Part shown: positions 34,795 through 43,222 of the stretch, piece after piece | Layout of the letters: every line of letters starts with the position of its first letter | Numbering within the stretch: the stretch's first letter is position 1 | DNA from: Janibacter hoylei PVAS-1 | Lineage (GTDB): Bacteria; Actinomycetota; Actinomycetes; Actinomycetales; Dermatophilaceae | DNA: 43,222 nt | Direction of reading: 5' to 3' | Assembly (NCBI RefSeq): GCF_000297495.1 | Contig: NZ_ALWX01000040.1 | Span: 1-43,222, forward strand | Notes under the pieces: model-generated | Told to the model about the DNA's origin: nothing | What the model saw: the letters and a program-made list of their open reading frames with translations, nothing else | Databases searched by the model: none | Program-made: the position numbers and the translations under genes

Positions 34795-36434
34795 CACAGC
34801 GGAATGTTCCCGTGCTTCTTCGGCGGCAGGCTCTCGCGCTTGGTGCGCAGGGCCCGCAGCGCCTTCGAGACGTTCATCCGCGTGTTGCTCGGCGTGATGA
34901 CCGTGTCGATGTAGCCGCGCTCGGCCGCGACGTACGGGTTGGCCAGGGCGTCCTCGTAGGCGGTGATGAACTCCTGGCGCGCCGCCTCGAGGTCGCGACC
35001 CTCCGCCTCGGCCGCGGCGAGCTGCTTGCGGTAGAGGATGTTGACCGCGCCCTGGGCGCCCATGACCGCGATCTGGGCGGTCGGCCACGCGAGGTTGATG
35101 TCGGCGCCCAGGTGCTTGGACCCCATGACGTCGTACGCGCCGCCGTAGGCCTTGCGGGTGATGACGGTGACGAGCGGGACCGTCGCCTCGGCGTAGGCGT
35201 AGATGAGCTTGGCGCCGCGGCGGATGATGCCGTTCCACTCCTGGTCTGTGCCGGGCAGGAAGCCCGGGACGTCGACGAGCGTGAGGACCGGGACGTTGAA
35301 GGCGTCGCAGGTGCGGACGAAGCGTGCCGCCTTCTCCGAGGCGTCGATGTCGAGCGTCCCGGCGAACTGCATCGGGTTGTTGGCGACGACGCCGATCGAC
35401 TGGCCCTCGACGCGGGCGAAGCCGCAGATGATGTTGGGCGCGAAGAGCGGGTGCACCTCGAGGAACTCGCCGTCGTCGACGATGGTCTCGATGACCTGCT
35501 TCATGTCGTACGGCATGTTGGCCGAGTCGGGGATGATCGTGTCGAGCACCTTGTCGGTGTCGTTGACCGTCAGGTCGAGCTCGCCGCCGAAGACCGGCGC
35601 CGTCTCGAGGTTGTTGCTCGGCAGGTAGGACAGGAGCGCCTTGACGTAGTCGATGGCGTCCTCCTCGTCGGTGCCCATGTAGTGCGCGACACCGGACTTG
35701 GTGTTGTGCGAGCGGGCACCACCGAGGTCCTCGAACTCCACGTCCTCACCGGTGACCGTCTTGATGACGTCGGGACCGGTGATGAACATGTGCGAGGTCT
35801 GGTCGACCATGACGGTGAAGTCGGTGACGGCGGGGGAGTAGACGGCACCGCCGGCGCAGGGGCCCATGATCAGGGAGATCTGCGGGATGACACCCGAGGC
35901 GTGCACGTTGCGCTTGAAGATCTCGCCGTAGAGCCCCAGGGAGACGACGCCCTCCTGGATGCGCGCGCCACCGGAGTCGTTGAGCCCGATGACCGGGCAG
36001 CCGATTTTCATGGCGAAGTCCATGACCTTGGTGATCTTCTCGCCGAAGACCTCGCCGAGTGACCCGCCGAAGACGGTGAAGTCCTGGGCGAAGACGGCCA
36101 CCTGCCGGCCGTCGACCGTGCCGTACCCGGTGACGACGCCGTCGCCGTAGGGCCGGTTGGCCTCCTGGCCGAAGGCGGTCGACCGGTGCCGGGCGTACTT
36201 GTCCATCTCGACGAAGCTGTCCTCGTCGAGGAGGAGGGCGATGCGCTCGCGGGCGGTCTTCTTGCCGCGCGCGTGCTGCTTCTCGATGGCCCGGTCGGAT
36301 CCGGCATTCGCGACCTCGGCCACCCGACGCTTCAGGTCGGCGAGCTTGCCGGCCGTGGTGTGGATGTCGATGCCGTCGGGGACGTCGGTGCCACCGATCG
36401 CCTGAGCGTCAGTGGTCTCGGTGCTCTGGGACAT
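34794..36434 (-). CDS. accD: Acetyl/propionyl-CoA carboxylase beta subunit (AccD5-like)
   Basis: 546 residues. N-half: [31 protein letters not shown], the [17 protein letters not shown] segment, [13 protein letters not shown] and [13 protein letters not shown] (oxyanion glycines). C-half: [59 protein letters not shown]. The combination is that of propionyl/acetyl-CoA carboxylase AccD5-type subunits, making malonyl- or methylmalonyl-CoA. Coupled to accE. ATG is seven bases from a TAGGCT -10 box that overlaps the birA -10 on the other strand. Confidence 0.95.
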   Translation of the reverse strand: MSQSTETTDAQAIGGTDVPDGIDIHTTAGKLADLKRRVAEVANAGSDRAIEKQHARGKKTARERIALLLDEDSFVEMDKYARHRSTAFGQEANRPYGDGVVTGYGTVDGRQVAVFAQDFTVFGGSLGEVFGEKITKVMDFAMKIGCPVIGLNDSGGARIQEGVVSLGLYGEIFKRNVHASGVIPQISLIMGPCAGGAVYSPAVTDFTVMVDQTSHMFITGPDVIKTVTGEDVEFEDLGGARSHNTKSGVAHYMGTDEEDAIDYVKALLSYLPSNNLETAPVFGGELDLTVNDTDKVLDTIIPDSANMPYDMKQVIETIVDDGEFLEVHPLFAPNIICGFARVEGQSIGVVANNPMQFAGTLDIDASEKAARFVRTCDAFNVPVLTLVDVPGFLPGTDQEWNGIIRRGAKLIYAYAEATVPLVTVITRKAYGGAYDVMGSKHLGADINLAWPTAQIAVMGAQGAVNILYRKQLAAAEAEGRDLEAARQEFITAYEDALANPYVAAERGYIDTVITPSNTRMNVSKALRALRTKRESLPPKKHGNIPL

Positions 36435-36441
36435 GCTGCGC

Positions 36442-36447
36442 AGCCTA
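36442..36447 (-). promoter_or_regulatory. -10 box of accD, leaderless type
   Basis: TAGGCT on the minus strand with a 7-nt gap to the ATG at 36434. It shares two bases with the birA -10 box on the plus strand, so the two promoters overlap. Confidence 0.5.
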
Positions 36448-36451
36448 GCCT
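36446..36451 (+). promoter_or_regulatory. -10 box of birA, leaderless type
   Basis: TAGCCT with a 7-nt gap to the ATG at 36459, overlapping the accD -10 box by two bases. Confidence 0.5.
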
Positions 36452-36458
36452 TGCTGGC

Positions 36459-37241
36459 ATGCTGCCCCCGATCGACGTCCAACGACTGGCCACGGCGTTA
36501 CCGACATCACAGGGCTGGGGCGAGGTGCACCACCTGTCGGTCGTCGGGTCGACCAATGTCGAGGCCGCCGAGCGGGCGCTCGTGTGGTCGCCGGTCGTCG
36601 CCGAGCTGCAGACCGCCGGGCGCGGTCGCCTCGGCCGGGAGTGGCACGAGGTCCCGAGCGCCGGGCTGGCCATGTCGGTGCTCGTGCCGCTCACCCCTTC
36701 GCCGGGCTGGCTGCCCCTCGTCGCCGGCCTCGCGGTCCGCTCCGCGCTGGCGGAGGTGGGCGTCGCCGCCCGCCTCAAGTGGCCCAACGACGTCCTCGTC
36801 CCGGGTGACGACGACCGCAAGGTCTGCGGGATCCTCTGCCAGCTCCAGCCGTCGGGCACCGGGGTGGTCGTCGGCATCGGGATCAACGTCCACCACGAGC
36901 GGGCCGACCTGCCGGTCGGCACGGCCACCTCCCTTCGTCTCGTCGGCGCCGACGTCGACCGGACCGACCTGGCCGCCTCCGTGCTCGGCCACCTCCGCCG
37001 GCTCCACGGTGAGCTGTCCGACGACGCGGGGGCGAAGGGGGTCCGCCGCGCCTATCGCGAGGCCTGCGTGACTCTCGGTCTCGAGGTCGACCTGCACCGT
37101 CCGGACGGGACCCTCGAGCGGGTGACGGCGACGGGTGTCGACGACGACGGGCGACTCGTCGTCGACGGGCCTGCGGGCTCGGCTACCGTGGCCGCAGGTG
37201 ACGTGCAGCACGTCCGTGCTGCTGGCGTCCCGCCGACCTGA
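36459..37241 (+). CDS. birA: Biotin--[acetyl-CoA-carboxylase] ligase
   Basis: 260 residues; attaches biotin to the carrier lysine of the acyl-CoA carboxylase alpha subunit. Motifs: [21 protein letters not shown] (biotinyl-5'-AMP loop), [16 protein letters not shown] and VVGIGINVH, then a small C-terminal SH3-like domain. It lacks the N-terminal DNA-binding domain of E. coli BirA, so it is a mono-functional ligase and not a repressor. Divergent from accD with only 24 bp between starts, linking the ligase to its substrate pathway. Confidence 0.95.
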   Translation: MLPPIDVQRLATALPTSQGWGEVHHLSVVGSTNVEAAERALVWSPVVAELQTAGRGRLGREWHEVPSAGLAMSVLVPLTPSPGWLPLVAGLAVRSALAEVGVAARLKWPNDVLVPGDDDRKVCGILCQLQPSGTGVVVGIGINVHHERADLPVGTATSLRLVGADVDRTDLAASVLGHLRRLHGELSDDAGAKGVRRAYREACVTLGLEVDLHRPDGTLERVTATGVDDDGRLVVDGPAGSATVAAGDVQHVRAAGVPPT

Positions 37242-37266
37242 CCCCCTTGCCGCCCCGGAGGTGCCG

Positions 37267-38337
37267 TTGCCGTACGACGCCGCACACGGGCGACCCTCCG
37301 AGCCGGTGGGGCAGCCCTCCGACGAGGTGGGCCTCGAGGCCTTCGAGCGGGCGCTGCTCGGCCGTCCTGCGTCGATGGGCCGTCGCGAGGTCTCCCGCGG
37401 GGCCGGTGTGTCCATCCGCTCGGCCCGCAAGTTCTGGCACGCCATGGGCTTCCCCGTCGTCCAGGAGGGCGACGCGATGTTCACCGAGGCCGACCTCGCG
37501 GCCCTGAGCCGCGTGGCCCAGATGGTGCGGGACGACATCGCCCCCGAGGACTTCGCCCTGTCGATGACCCGGGCGATCGCGCGCACGATGGACCGACTCG
37601 CCGCGTGGCAGCTGCAGCTGGTCAACGAGGAGATCGCCCGGCAGCGGCAGGACGACCCGCAGTCCGAGGCCGTGCCCGAGGGCGACCCGGAGGCCGCTGC
37701 GGCCTGGATGACCTCGCTCGTCGACGAGCTCGAGCCCCTCGTCCTCTACGTGTGGCGTCGGCAGCTGACCGCCTCGATCCAGCGTTCGCTCACCGTCGAG
37801 GACGACAGCACGCGCGCCTCGATCATCGGCTTCGCCGACCTCGTCAACTTCACGTCGGTCGTGCGGCGCCTCACCGAGAGCGACCTGGCGCGCATGGTGC
37901 AGCGCTTCGAGGACCTGTGCACCGACGTCGTGACGGCCCACGGCGGTCGGGTCGTCAAGACGGTGGGCGACGAGGTGCTCTTCCAGACCTTCGACGTCGC
38001 CCCGGCCGCGGCCATCGCGCTCGACCTCGTCGAGGCGATGAGCGAGGACGACCTGCTGCCCTCCGCCCGCGTGGGCATGGCCCACGGGCCGGTCGTTCGC
38101 CGACTGGGCGATGTCTTCGGCACGACGGTCAACCGGGCGAGCCGGCTGACGGCGGTGGCGCCACCCGGCGGGGTCTTCGTCGACGACGCGCTCGCGCGGC
38201 TGCTCGAGCCGCTCAGCGGATTTTCGACGCTCCCGACGCGGCGCCGCTCCCTGCGGGGTATCGGTGAGGTCGTCCCGAGCCGCCTCGTGCGAGTCACCGG
38301 TGTGCGTCGCTCGAGCGACGTCACCGCGCACGTCTGA
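37267..38337 (+). CDS. Class III adenylate cyclase, Rv1264-like with N-terminal regulatory domain
   Basis: 356 residues. Residues about 20-165 resemble the adenylate cyclase regulatory domain of M. tuberculosis Rv1264/Rv2212 (SMGRREVSRGAGVSIRSARKFWHAMGF ... MDRLAAWQLQLV), a pH/fatty-acid-responsive module. The catalytic part contains metal-binding Asps in FADLVNFTS and VGDEVLFQ, the substrate Lys in VVKTVGDE, and FGTTVNRASRLTA with the transition-state Arg. It should work as a homodimer and make cAMP. No TM segments. Start taken as TTG 37267, five bases after GGAGG; the in-frame GTG 37261 sits on that ribosome site and is less likely. Confidence 0.9.
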   Translation: MPYDAAHGRPSEPVGQPSDEVGLEAFERALLGRPASMGRREVSRGAGVSIRSARKFWHAMGFPVVQEGDAMFTEADLAALSRVAQMVRDDIAPEDFALSMTRAIARTMDRLAAWQLQLVNEEIARQRQDDPQSEAVPEGDPEAAAAWMTSLVDELEPLVLYVWRRQLTASIQRSLTVEDDSTRASIIGFADLVNFTSVVRRLTESDLARMVQRFEDLCTDVVTAHGGRVVKTVGDEVLFQTFDVAPAAAIALDLVEAMSEDDLLPSARVGMAHGPVVRRLGDVFGTTVNRASRLTAVAPPGGVFVDDALARLLEPLSGFSTLPTRRRSLRGIGEVVPSRLVRVTGVRRSSDVTAHV

Positions 38338-38348
38338 CGATCTCTTCC

Positions 38349-38354
38349 TATGAT
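38349..38354 (+). promoter_or_regulatory. -10 box of the second two-component system, leaderless type
   Basis: TATGAT, the best -10 match in the window, with a 6-nt gap to the ATG at 38361. Confidence 0.55.
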
Positions 38355-38360
38355 CCGACC

Positions 38361-39025
<665 letters not shown>

Positions 39026-39029
<4 letters not shown>

Positions 39030-40033
39030 CCTACTCGGCGCAGGTCCGTCGACTGCTGACGATCGCGACGCTCGGCGCCGCCATCGTCACGGCCCTCGTG
39101 CTCGGGACCGTCGCGATCGCCGCGACCGGCTCGCAGGGGGTGCGCGTCCTCGGCCTCGACCTCCTCGCCTGGATCATCATCGCCCCGGCCGTCGGCGTGG
39201 GCCTCGCTGGCGGGGCGACGCTCGCGGTGCTGCGGGTGGTCGACCGTCGCCGGGAGCAGGGCATGGCCTTCATCGGGGACCAGATCGCCGCCATCCGCGA
39301 AGGGGGCGGCGCGCTCCCTCGATCGGTCGTCGACCTCAGCGACGTCGACGCCGCGACGGGCGACCTGGCCCGCCTCGCCGGTGAGCTGGCCCAGCAGCGC
39401 GCGATGGACCGTGACTTCGCGGCCGACGCGTCGCACCAGCTGCGCACACCGCTCACGGCGCTGCTCATGCGTCTGGAGGAGATCGGCCAGACCGACGACC
39501 TCGACGTCGTCCGCGACGAGGCGGCCGTGGCGGTCACCCAGGTCGAGCGCCTCACCGGGGTCGTCGACACGATGCGCCACCGCTCGAAGGGGGAAAAGAC
39601 CCAGCTGCCCGAGATCTCCCTCGACTCCGTGCTCGCCGGGCTCCAGCGCGAGTACCAGCCGGCCTTCACCGCCGCCCGCCGGAGCATGCGCGTCGTCGGG
39701 CCGCCCGGGCTGGCGGTGCGCGCCGCCCCCGTCGACCTGGCGCAGATCCTGCAGATCCTCATCGAAAACTCCCTGGACCACGGAGCCGGTCGGGTCGAGA
39801 TCGAAACCCGTAGCTCGGGCAGCTCGGTCGTCGTCGAGGTGCGCGACGAGGGCGAGGGCGTGCCGTCGGCCATCGCCCCGCACATCTTCGAGCGCTCGGT
39901 CACGTCGCACGGCTCGGGGCTCGGCCTGGGGCTGGCCCGTCAGCTCGCGGAGCGCAATGGTGGGCGGCTCGAGCTCGTGCAGGCGCAGCCGGCCGTCTTC
40001 GCCGTCTTCCTCTCGGGGCCCGGCAGCCGCTGA
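39026..40033 (+). CDS. Sensor histidine kinase
   Basis: 335 residues. Two TM helices (about 11-33 and 45-70) with a very short outside loop, a cytoplasmic HAMP-like helix, then H-box DASHQLRTPL with H137, N-box ILIENSLDHG, DEGEGVPSAI and GLGLGLARQLAER. The H-box Asp-Ala-Ser-His form matches the HPK type common in actinobacteria. The tiny extracytoplasmic loop suggests it senses the membrane or an intracellular or partner-protein signal. Confidence 0.95.
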
Positions 40034-40054
40034 GCCGGGGGAGCGGCCCGTCGG

Positions 40055-40597
40055 TCAGGCGGTGGGCGCGGGCCCGTCCTCGTGGTGCAGGGGAGAGGTG
40101 TCCTCGTCCATCGGCTCGTTGGCGAAGACGAAGCGGCGGTAGGTCCAGAAGCGGAAGAGCGTGCCCAGCCCGATGCCGATGACCGTGGCGATGTTGTCCG
40201 CGAGCCGCGACTCGAAGCCCAGCACGTAGTGCGACAGCACGAGGCACAGGGTCGAGATGAGCAGCGCGAGCCCGTTGACGACGAAAAACAGGGTGACCTC
40301 GTGGTGCACGGGTCGCGAGCGGCGGTGGGCGAAGGTCCAGCTGCGGTTGCCGAACCACGCGAAGAGGGTCGCGGCGACACCGCTCAGGATGCGCGCCGTC
40401 GTGACCTTGCCCTCGAGGACCGTGTGGGTCAGCAGGTTCATCCCGCCGAGGTCGATGACGAAGGAGATGGCGCCGATGAGCCCGAACTTCGCGATCTCGT
40501 GCCAGATGGTGTCGACGAAGCGCGTCACGCCACCCCAACGGGTCGTCGACGCGCCGCGGGCAGGCGCGTCCTGGGTGGTGTCGGCAGAGTCGGGCAT
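40055..40597 (-). CDS. GtrA-family membrane protein
   Basis: 180 residues, four TM segments (about 35-55, 65-80, 100-122, 128-148). GtrA motifs are KFGLIGAISFVIDLGGMNLL and RFWTYRRFVFANEP, the latter being the conserved C-terminal basic motif. GtrA/DPMS-linked proteins probably move polyprenyl-linked sugars across the membrane for cell-wall or teichoic-acid glycosylation; the ugd gene nearby would supply UDP-glucuronate (inference). ATG 40597, seven bases from a TACGCT -10 box. Divergent from purK. Confidence 0.9.
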   Translation of the reverse strand: MPDSADTTQDAPARGASTTRWGGVTRFVDTIWHEIAKFGLIGAISFVIDLGGMNLLTHTVLEGKVTTARILSGVAATLFAWFGNRSWTFAHRRSRPVHHEVTLFFVVNGLALLISTLCLVLSHYVLGFESRLADNIATVIGIGLGTLFRFWTYRRFVFANEPMDEDTSPLHHEDGPAPTA

Positions 40598-40604
40598 CCC
40601 GAGC

Positions 40605-40610
40605 AGCGTA
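40605..40610 (-). promoter_or_regulatory. -10 box of the gtrA-like gene, leaderless type
   Basis: TACGCT on the minus strand with a 7-nt gap to the ATG at 40597. Confidence 0.5.
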
Positions 40611-40638
40611 ATCGTGGCGGCCGCCAATTCGCGCAACG

Positions 40639-40644
40639 TATCCT
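40639..40644 (+). promoter_or_regulatory. -10 box of purK, leaderless type
   Basis: TATCCT with a 7-nt gap to the GTG at 40652. The divergent gtrA -10 box lies 28 bp away. Confidence 0.5.
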
Positions 40645-40651
40645 TCGGCAC

Positions 40652-41824
40652 GTGTCGACTCCCCTTCGTTCCCCCGGCGGCTTCCCGGTCGTCGGCATCA
40701 TCGGTGGCGGCCAGCTGGCCCGCATGTGCGCCGGTCCCGCAGCCGAGCTCGGCGTCACGCTCGCCGTCCTCGCCGAGGCGCCCGACGCGTCGGCGGCGCT
40801 CGTCACCCCCTTCGCCCCGGTCGGCGACCACACCGACGTCGAGACGGTCCGGGACTTCGCCCGCCACTGCGACGTCATCACCTTCGACCACGAGCACGTG
40901 CCGGCGCCGGTCATCGAGGCGCTCGTCGCCGACGGTGTCGCCGTCCACCCCACCCCTGAGGCGCTGCTGCACGCGCAGGACAAGCTCGTCATGCGGCGGG
41001 CGCTCACCGAGGCCGGGGTGCCCTGCCCTCGCTGGACGCAGGCCGCCACCGAGGAGGAGGTCACCACCTTCGCCGAGGCCGTCGGCTGGCCCGTCGTCGT
41101 CAAGACCCCCCGGGGTGGGTACGACGGGAAGGGGGTCATGCTCGCCGACACCGTCGACGACGTCCGCGACTGGCTGTCCGCCGCTGCCGAGCGGGGCGAG
41201 ACCCTCCTGCTGGAGGAGCGGGTCCCCTTCGTCCGCGAGCTGTCGGTGCTGCTCGCCCGCAGCCCCTCCGGGCAGGCCGCCGCCTGGCCCGTCGTCGAGA
41301 CGGTCCAGACCGACGGCATCTGCACCGAGGTCATCGCCCCGGCACCCGACCTCGAACCGGAGGCGGCGCGCGCCGCGACCCTCGTCGGTCTCGACATCGC
41401 CGCGGCGCTCGAGGTCACCGGGGTCATGGCCGTCGAGCTCTTCGAGCTGGCCGACGGCTCCGTCGTCGTCAACGAGCTGGCGATGCGTCCGCACAACTCC
41501 GGCCACTGGAGCATGGACGGTGCCGTGACCGGGCAGTTCGAGCAGCACCTGCGGGCCGTGCTCGACCTGCCGCTCGGCTCACCGCGGGCCCGTGAGCCGT
41601 GGACCGTCATGGGCAACGTCCTCGGGGGCGAGCCGACCGACCTCTACCCGACCTACCGGCACCTCATGGCCCGCGACCCCGAGCTCAAGGTGCACCTGTA
41701 CGGCAAGGGCGTGCGGCCGGGTCGCAAGATCGGCCACGTCAACGTCAGCGGCAGCGACCTGGCCGACCTGCGCGAGCGGGCCCGGCACGCGGCCGACTAC
41801 ATCCAGGGAGTGATCGACGAATGA
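40652..41824 (+). CDS. purK: 5-(carboxyamino)imidazole ribonucleotide synthase (PurK)
   Basis: 390 residues; ATP- and bicarbonate-dependent carboxylation of AIR to N5-CAIR in purine synthesis. ATP-grasp features: IIGGGQLARM, TFDHEHVPAP, QDKLVMRRAL, VVKTPRGGYDGKGVM, LLLEERVPFVRELSVLLAR, VNELAMRPHNSGHWSMDG, and the C-terminal VHLYGKGVRPGRKIGHVNV. Stop TGA overlaps the purE ATG. GTG start chosen on the -10 box spacing and conserved length. Confidence 0.96.
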   Translation: MSTPLRSPGGFPVVGIIGGGQLARMCAGPAAELGVTLAVLAEAPDASAALVTPFAPVGDHTDVETVRDFARHCDVITFDHEHVPAPVIEALVADGVAVHPTPEALLHAQDKLVMRRALTEAGVPCPRWTQAATEEEVTTFAEAVGWPVVVKTPRGGYDGKGVMLADTVDDVRDWLSAAAERGETLLLEERVPFVRELSVLLARSPSGQAAAWPVVETVQTDGICTEVIAPAPDLEPEAARAATLVGLDIAAALEVTGVMAVELFELADGSVVVNELAMRPHNSGHWSMDGAVTGQFEQHLRAVLDLPLGSPRAREPWTVMGNVLGGEPTDLYPTYRHLMARDPELKVHLYGKGVRPGRKIGHVNVSGSDLADLRERARHAADYIQGVIDE

Positions 41825-42349
41825 GCAACACCGACACCGGCCCCCCGCGTCGGGCTCGTCATGGGCAGCGACAGCGACTGGCCGACGATGGAGGCGGCCG
41901 CGGCCGTGCTGCAGGACTTCGACATCCCCTTCGAGGCCGACGTGGTCTCGGCCCACCGGATGCCCACCGAGATGATCGAGTACGGCCGCGGCGCGGCCGA
42001 CCGCGGCCTGCAGGTCATCATCGCCGGCGCCGGGGGAGCGGCCCACCTGCCCGGGATGCTCGCCTCCGTGACGACGCTGCCGGTCGTCGGGGTGCCCGTT
42101 CCCCTGAAGCACCTCGACGGCATGGACTCGCTGCTGTCGATCGTGCAGATGCCGGCCGGCATCCCGGTCGCGACCATGGCCGTCGGCGGCGCCCGCAATG
42201 CCGGCCTCATGGCCGCGCGGATCCTCGCGGCGGGCGAAGGGGAGGAAGCCGCCCGCCTGCGGGAGGCGCTCGGCCGCTTCGCGGCCGACCTCGGTGCCCA
42301 GGCGCACGCGAAGGGGGAGCGCCTGCGCCAGCAGGTGGCCGGCGCCTGA
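41821..42349 (+). CDS. purE: N5-CAIR mutase (PurE), single frameshift at the start
   Basis: Class I PurE, about 175 residues after repair. [10 protein letters not shown] (catalytic Ser loop), SAHRMPTEM (catalytic His), [36 protein letters not shown] and [16 protein letters not shown] are all present. The ATG at 41821 overlaps the purK stop (ATGA), but the C6 run 41841-41846 has one C too many, so the first seven codons are out of frame; removing one C gives [20 protein letters not shown]. Converts N5-CAIR to CAIR, after PurK. The internal ATG 41861 would drop the conserved start of the Rossmann-like fold. Confidence 0.94.
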
Positions 42350-42382
42350 CGCTCCCCCTCCGGGTGGCTCAGCGGAGATGGG

Positions 42383-42844
42383 TCAGCGCGAGGCGCCCTC
42401 GTTGCGCAGCTGGCGCCACTCGATCTTGGGGCAGGTGTCCATGACGACGAGCAGGCCTGCCTCGCGCGCCCGGTCGGCGGCCGCAGGGTCTTCGACCCCG
42501 AGCTGCATCCACACGGCGTCGATCTGCAGCCGGTCCTTGTTGGCGATGACCTCGTCGACGAGCGCGCCGACCTCGCTGGAGTTGACGAAGAGGTCGACGA
42601 CCTTGACGTCGCCGTCGGGGATGTCGGAGATCGTCGCGTAGCCCTGGTCGCCGTCGACGACCTCGGCCTCGTGGTGCACCGGGATGATCGCCTTGTGCAT
42701 CTCGTTCTTGAGCCACCGCGCGACCCGGTGGGCATCGCGGTCGGTGTTGTTGCTCAGGCCGACGACGACCCAGGTGCCAGGGTCGGCGATCAGGCGCCGC
42801 ATCGTCTCCGTGTCGTTCTTGTGCGTGAGGCTCATGTGACCCAT
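42383..42844 (-). CDS. CoA-binding domain protein
   Basis: 153 residues, COG1832 type with a CoA-binding Rossmann fold: WVVVGLSNNTDRDAHRVARWL, AIIPVHHEAE, DLFVNSSEVGALVDEVIA, AVWMQLGVEDPAAADRAREAGLLVVMDTCPKIEW, the last being the family's conserved cysteine motif. Small proteins of this family are stand-alone and of unclear function, perhaps binding CoA or a related nucleotide. ATG 42844 taken, preceded by AGGGGGCG; ATG 42835 and ATG 42871 are alternatives. It converges on purE with 33 bp between. Confidence 0.88.
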   Translation of the reverse strand: MGHMSLTHKNDTETMRRLIADPGTWVVVGLSNNTDRDAHRVARWLKNEMHKAIIPVHHEAEVVDGDQGYATISDIPDGDVKVVDLFVNSSEVGALVDEVIANKDRLQIDAVWMQLGVEDPAAADRAREAGLLVVMDTCPKIEWRQLRNEGASR

Positions 42845-42914
42845 CCAACGCCCCCTGTCGTCGGGAATCAACGGTCCACGCCCACCTGTTCAACGGATGT
42901 CTGCTTGGCTTGGT

Positions 42915-42920
42915 CATAAT
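42915..42920 (+). promoter_or_regulatory. -10 box of the ugd gene
   Basis: CATAAT about 40 nt before the GTG at 42960. The gene also has a GAGGA ribosome site, so this transcript is leadered, unlike most others here. No clear -35. Confidence 0.4.
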
Positions 42921-42959
42921 GCGCCGAAGCCAGCCCGCCCCCGATCACTCGAGGACCAC

Positions 42960-43222
42960 GTGACCAGCAAGATCACCGTCGTCGGCACGGGCTATGTCGG
43001 CCTGTCCATGGCCGTCCTGCTCGCGCAGCACCACCAGGTCGTCAGCTTCGACATCGACGCAGACCGCGTCGCGATGCTGCAGCAGGGTCGCAGCCCGATC
43101 CACGACGAGGAGATCATCGACTTCCTGGCCCACCGGGAGCTCGACCTGACCTTCACCCTCGACAAGGACCGGGCCTACGCCGACGCCGAGTTCGTCGTCA
43201 TCGCCACGCCCACCGACTACGA
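42960..43222 (+). CDS. ugd: UDP-glucose 6-dehydrogenase, 3'-partial
   Basis: The first 87 codons only; the gene runs out of the window. ITVVGTGYVGLSMAVLLAQHH is the N-terminal NAD-binding loop, then VVSFDIDADRVAMLQQGRSPI, HDEEIIDFL, and ATPTDY, the E. coli-type Ugd motif. It oxidises UDP-glucose to UDP-glucuronate, used for capsule or wall glycans. Start GTG 42960 has GAGGA 5 nt upstream. Confidence 0.9.
   Translation, partial: MTSKITVVGTGYVGLSMAVLLAQHHQVVSFDIDADRVAMLQQGRSPIHDEEIIDFLAHRELDLTFTLDKDRAYADAEFVVIATPTDY

Overview
The window is high-GC, gene-dense DNA from an actinobacterium. The biotinylated acyl-CoA carboxylase alpha subunit with its epsilon partner, an Rv1264-type adenylate cyclase, an Rv0909/MT0933-type small protein, many GTG starts and TANNNT -10 boxes right before start codons all point there. 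The gene content fits Micrococcales, perhaps Intrasporangiaceae (Janibacter-like), but that placement is inference. No tRNA, rRNA, insertion sequence, prophage or CRISPR array was seen; this is chromosomal core and near-core DNA.

Layout. 1-7.4 kb is a nucleoside salvage/catabolism cluster: deoA (5' end outside the window), a cupin and add on the plus strand converge on punA, a PGM2-type phosphomutase, a uridine-kinase-like ATPase, an IMPACT/YigZ protein and deoC on the minus strand. Together they take (deoxy)nucleosides to pentose phosphates and aldehydes. 7.4-13 kb holds an LpdA-type quinone reductase, a small MT0933-family protein, an unusual MFS transporter with a C-terminal beta-sandwich tail, and the biotin-carrying acyl-CoA carboxylase alpha subunit. 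13-19 kb has a two-component system whose kinase reads straight through into a DUF4153/4173 membrane domain, a four-copy 32-bp repeat array in front of it, and a MoxR ATPase plus CoxE-type VWA pair. 19-23.4 kb carries a PfkB kinase and a MerR regulator divergent from an acyl-CoA dehydrogenase and a carboxyltransferase beta subunit, with a near-perfect palindromic operator between them. 23.4-29.2 kb encodes exported or hydrolytic proteins: an S8 protease, Maf, a secretory lipase, a lipoprotein with a duplicated domain, and a DUF885 peptidase. 29.2-34.4 kb has an NhaP antiporter fused to a UBP zinc finger, a methyltransferase, RNase HI, a lipoprotein and a MOSC protein. 34.5-37.2 kb is accE-accD divergent from birA. 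37.2-43.2 kb holds an adenylate cyclase, a second two-component system, GtrA, purK-purE, a CoA-binding protein and the start of ugd.

Three window-wide patterns stand out. First, at least thirteen genes have a TANNNT-like -10 box ending 6-8 nt before the start codon, the signature of leaderless mRNAs. Second, the heptamer CGAAGGG/CCCTTCG occurs about 60 times in both orientations, far above base-composition expectation, and builds several intergenic hairpins. Third, several conserved genes (deoA twice, deoC, a pfkB gene, a DUF885 gene, purE, a lipoprotein gene) are each broken by a small indel, mostly in G/C runs of 6-7. This looks much more like homopolymer sequencing error than gene decay. 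No wholly new multi-gene system is evident. The best leads are the kinase/DUF4153 read-through with its phased repeat array, the cloverleaf-like element at 23241-23340, the leaderless promoter set and the overrepresented heptamer.
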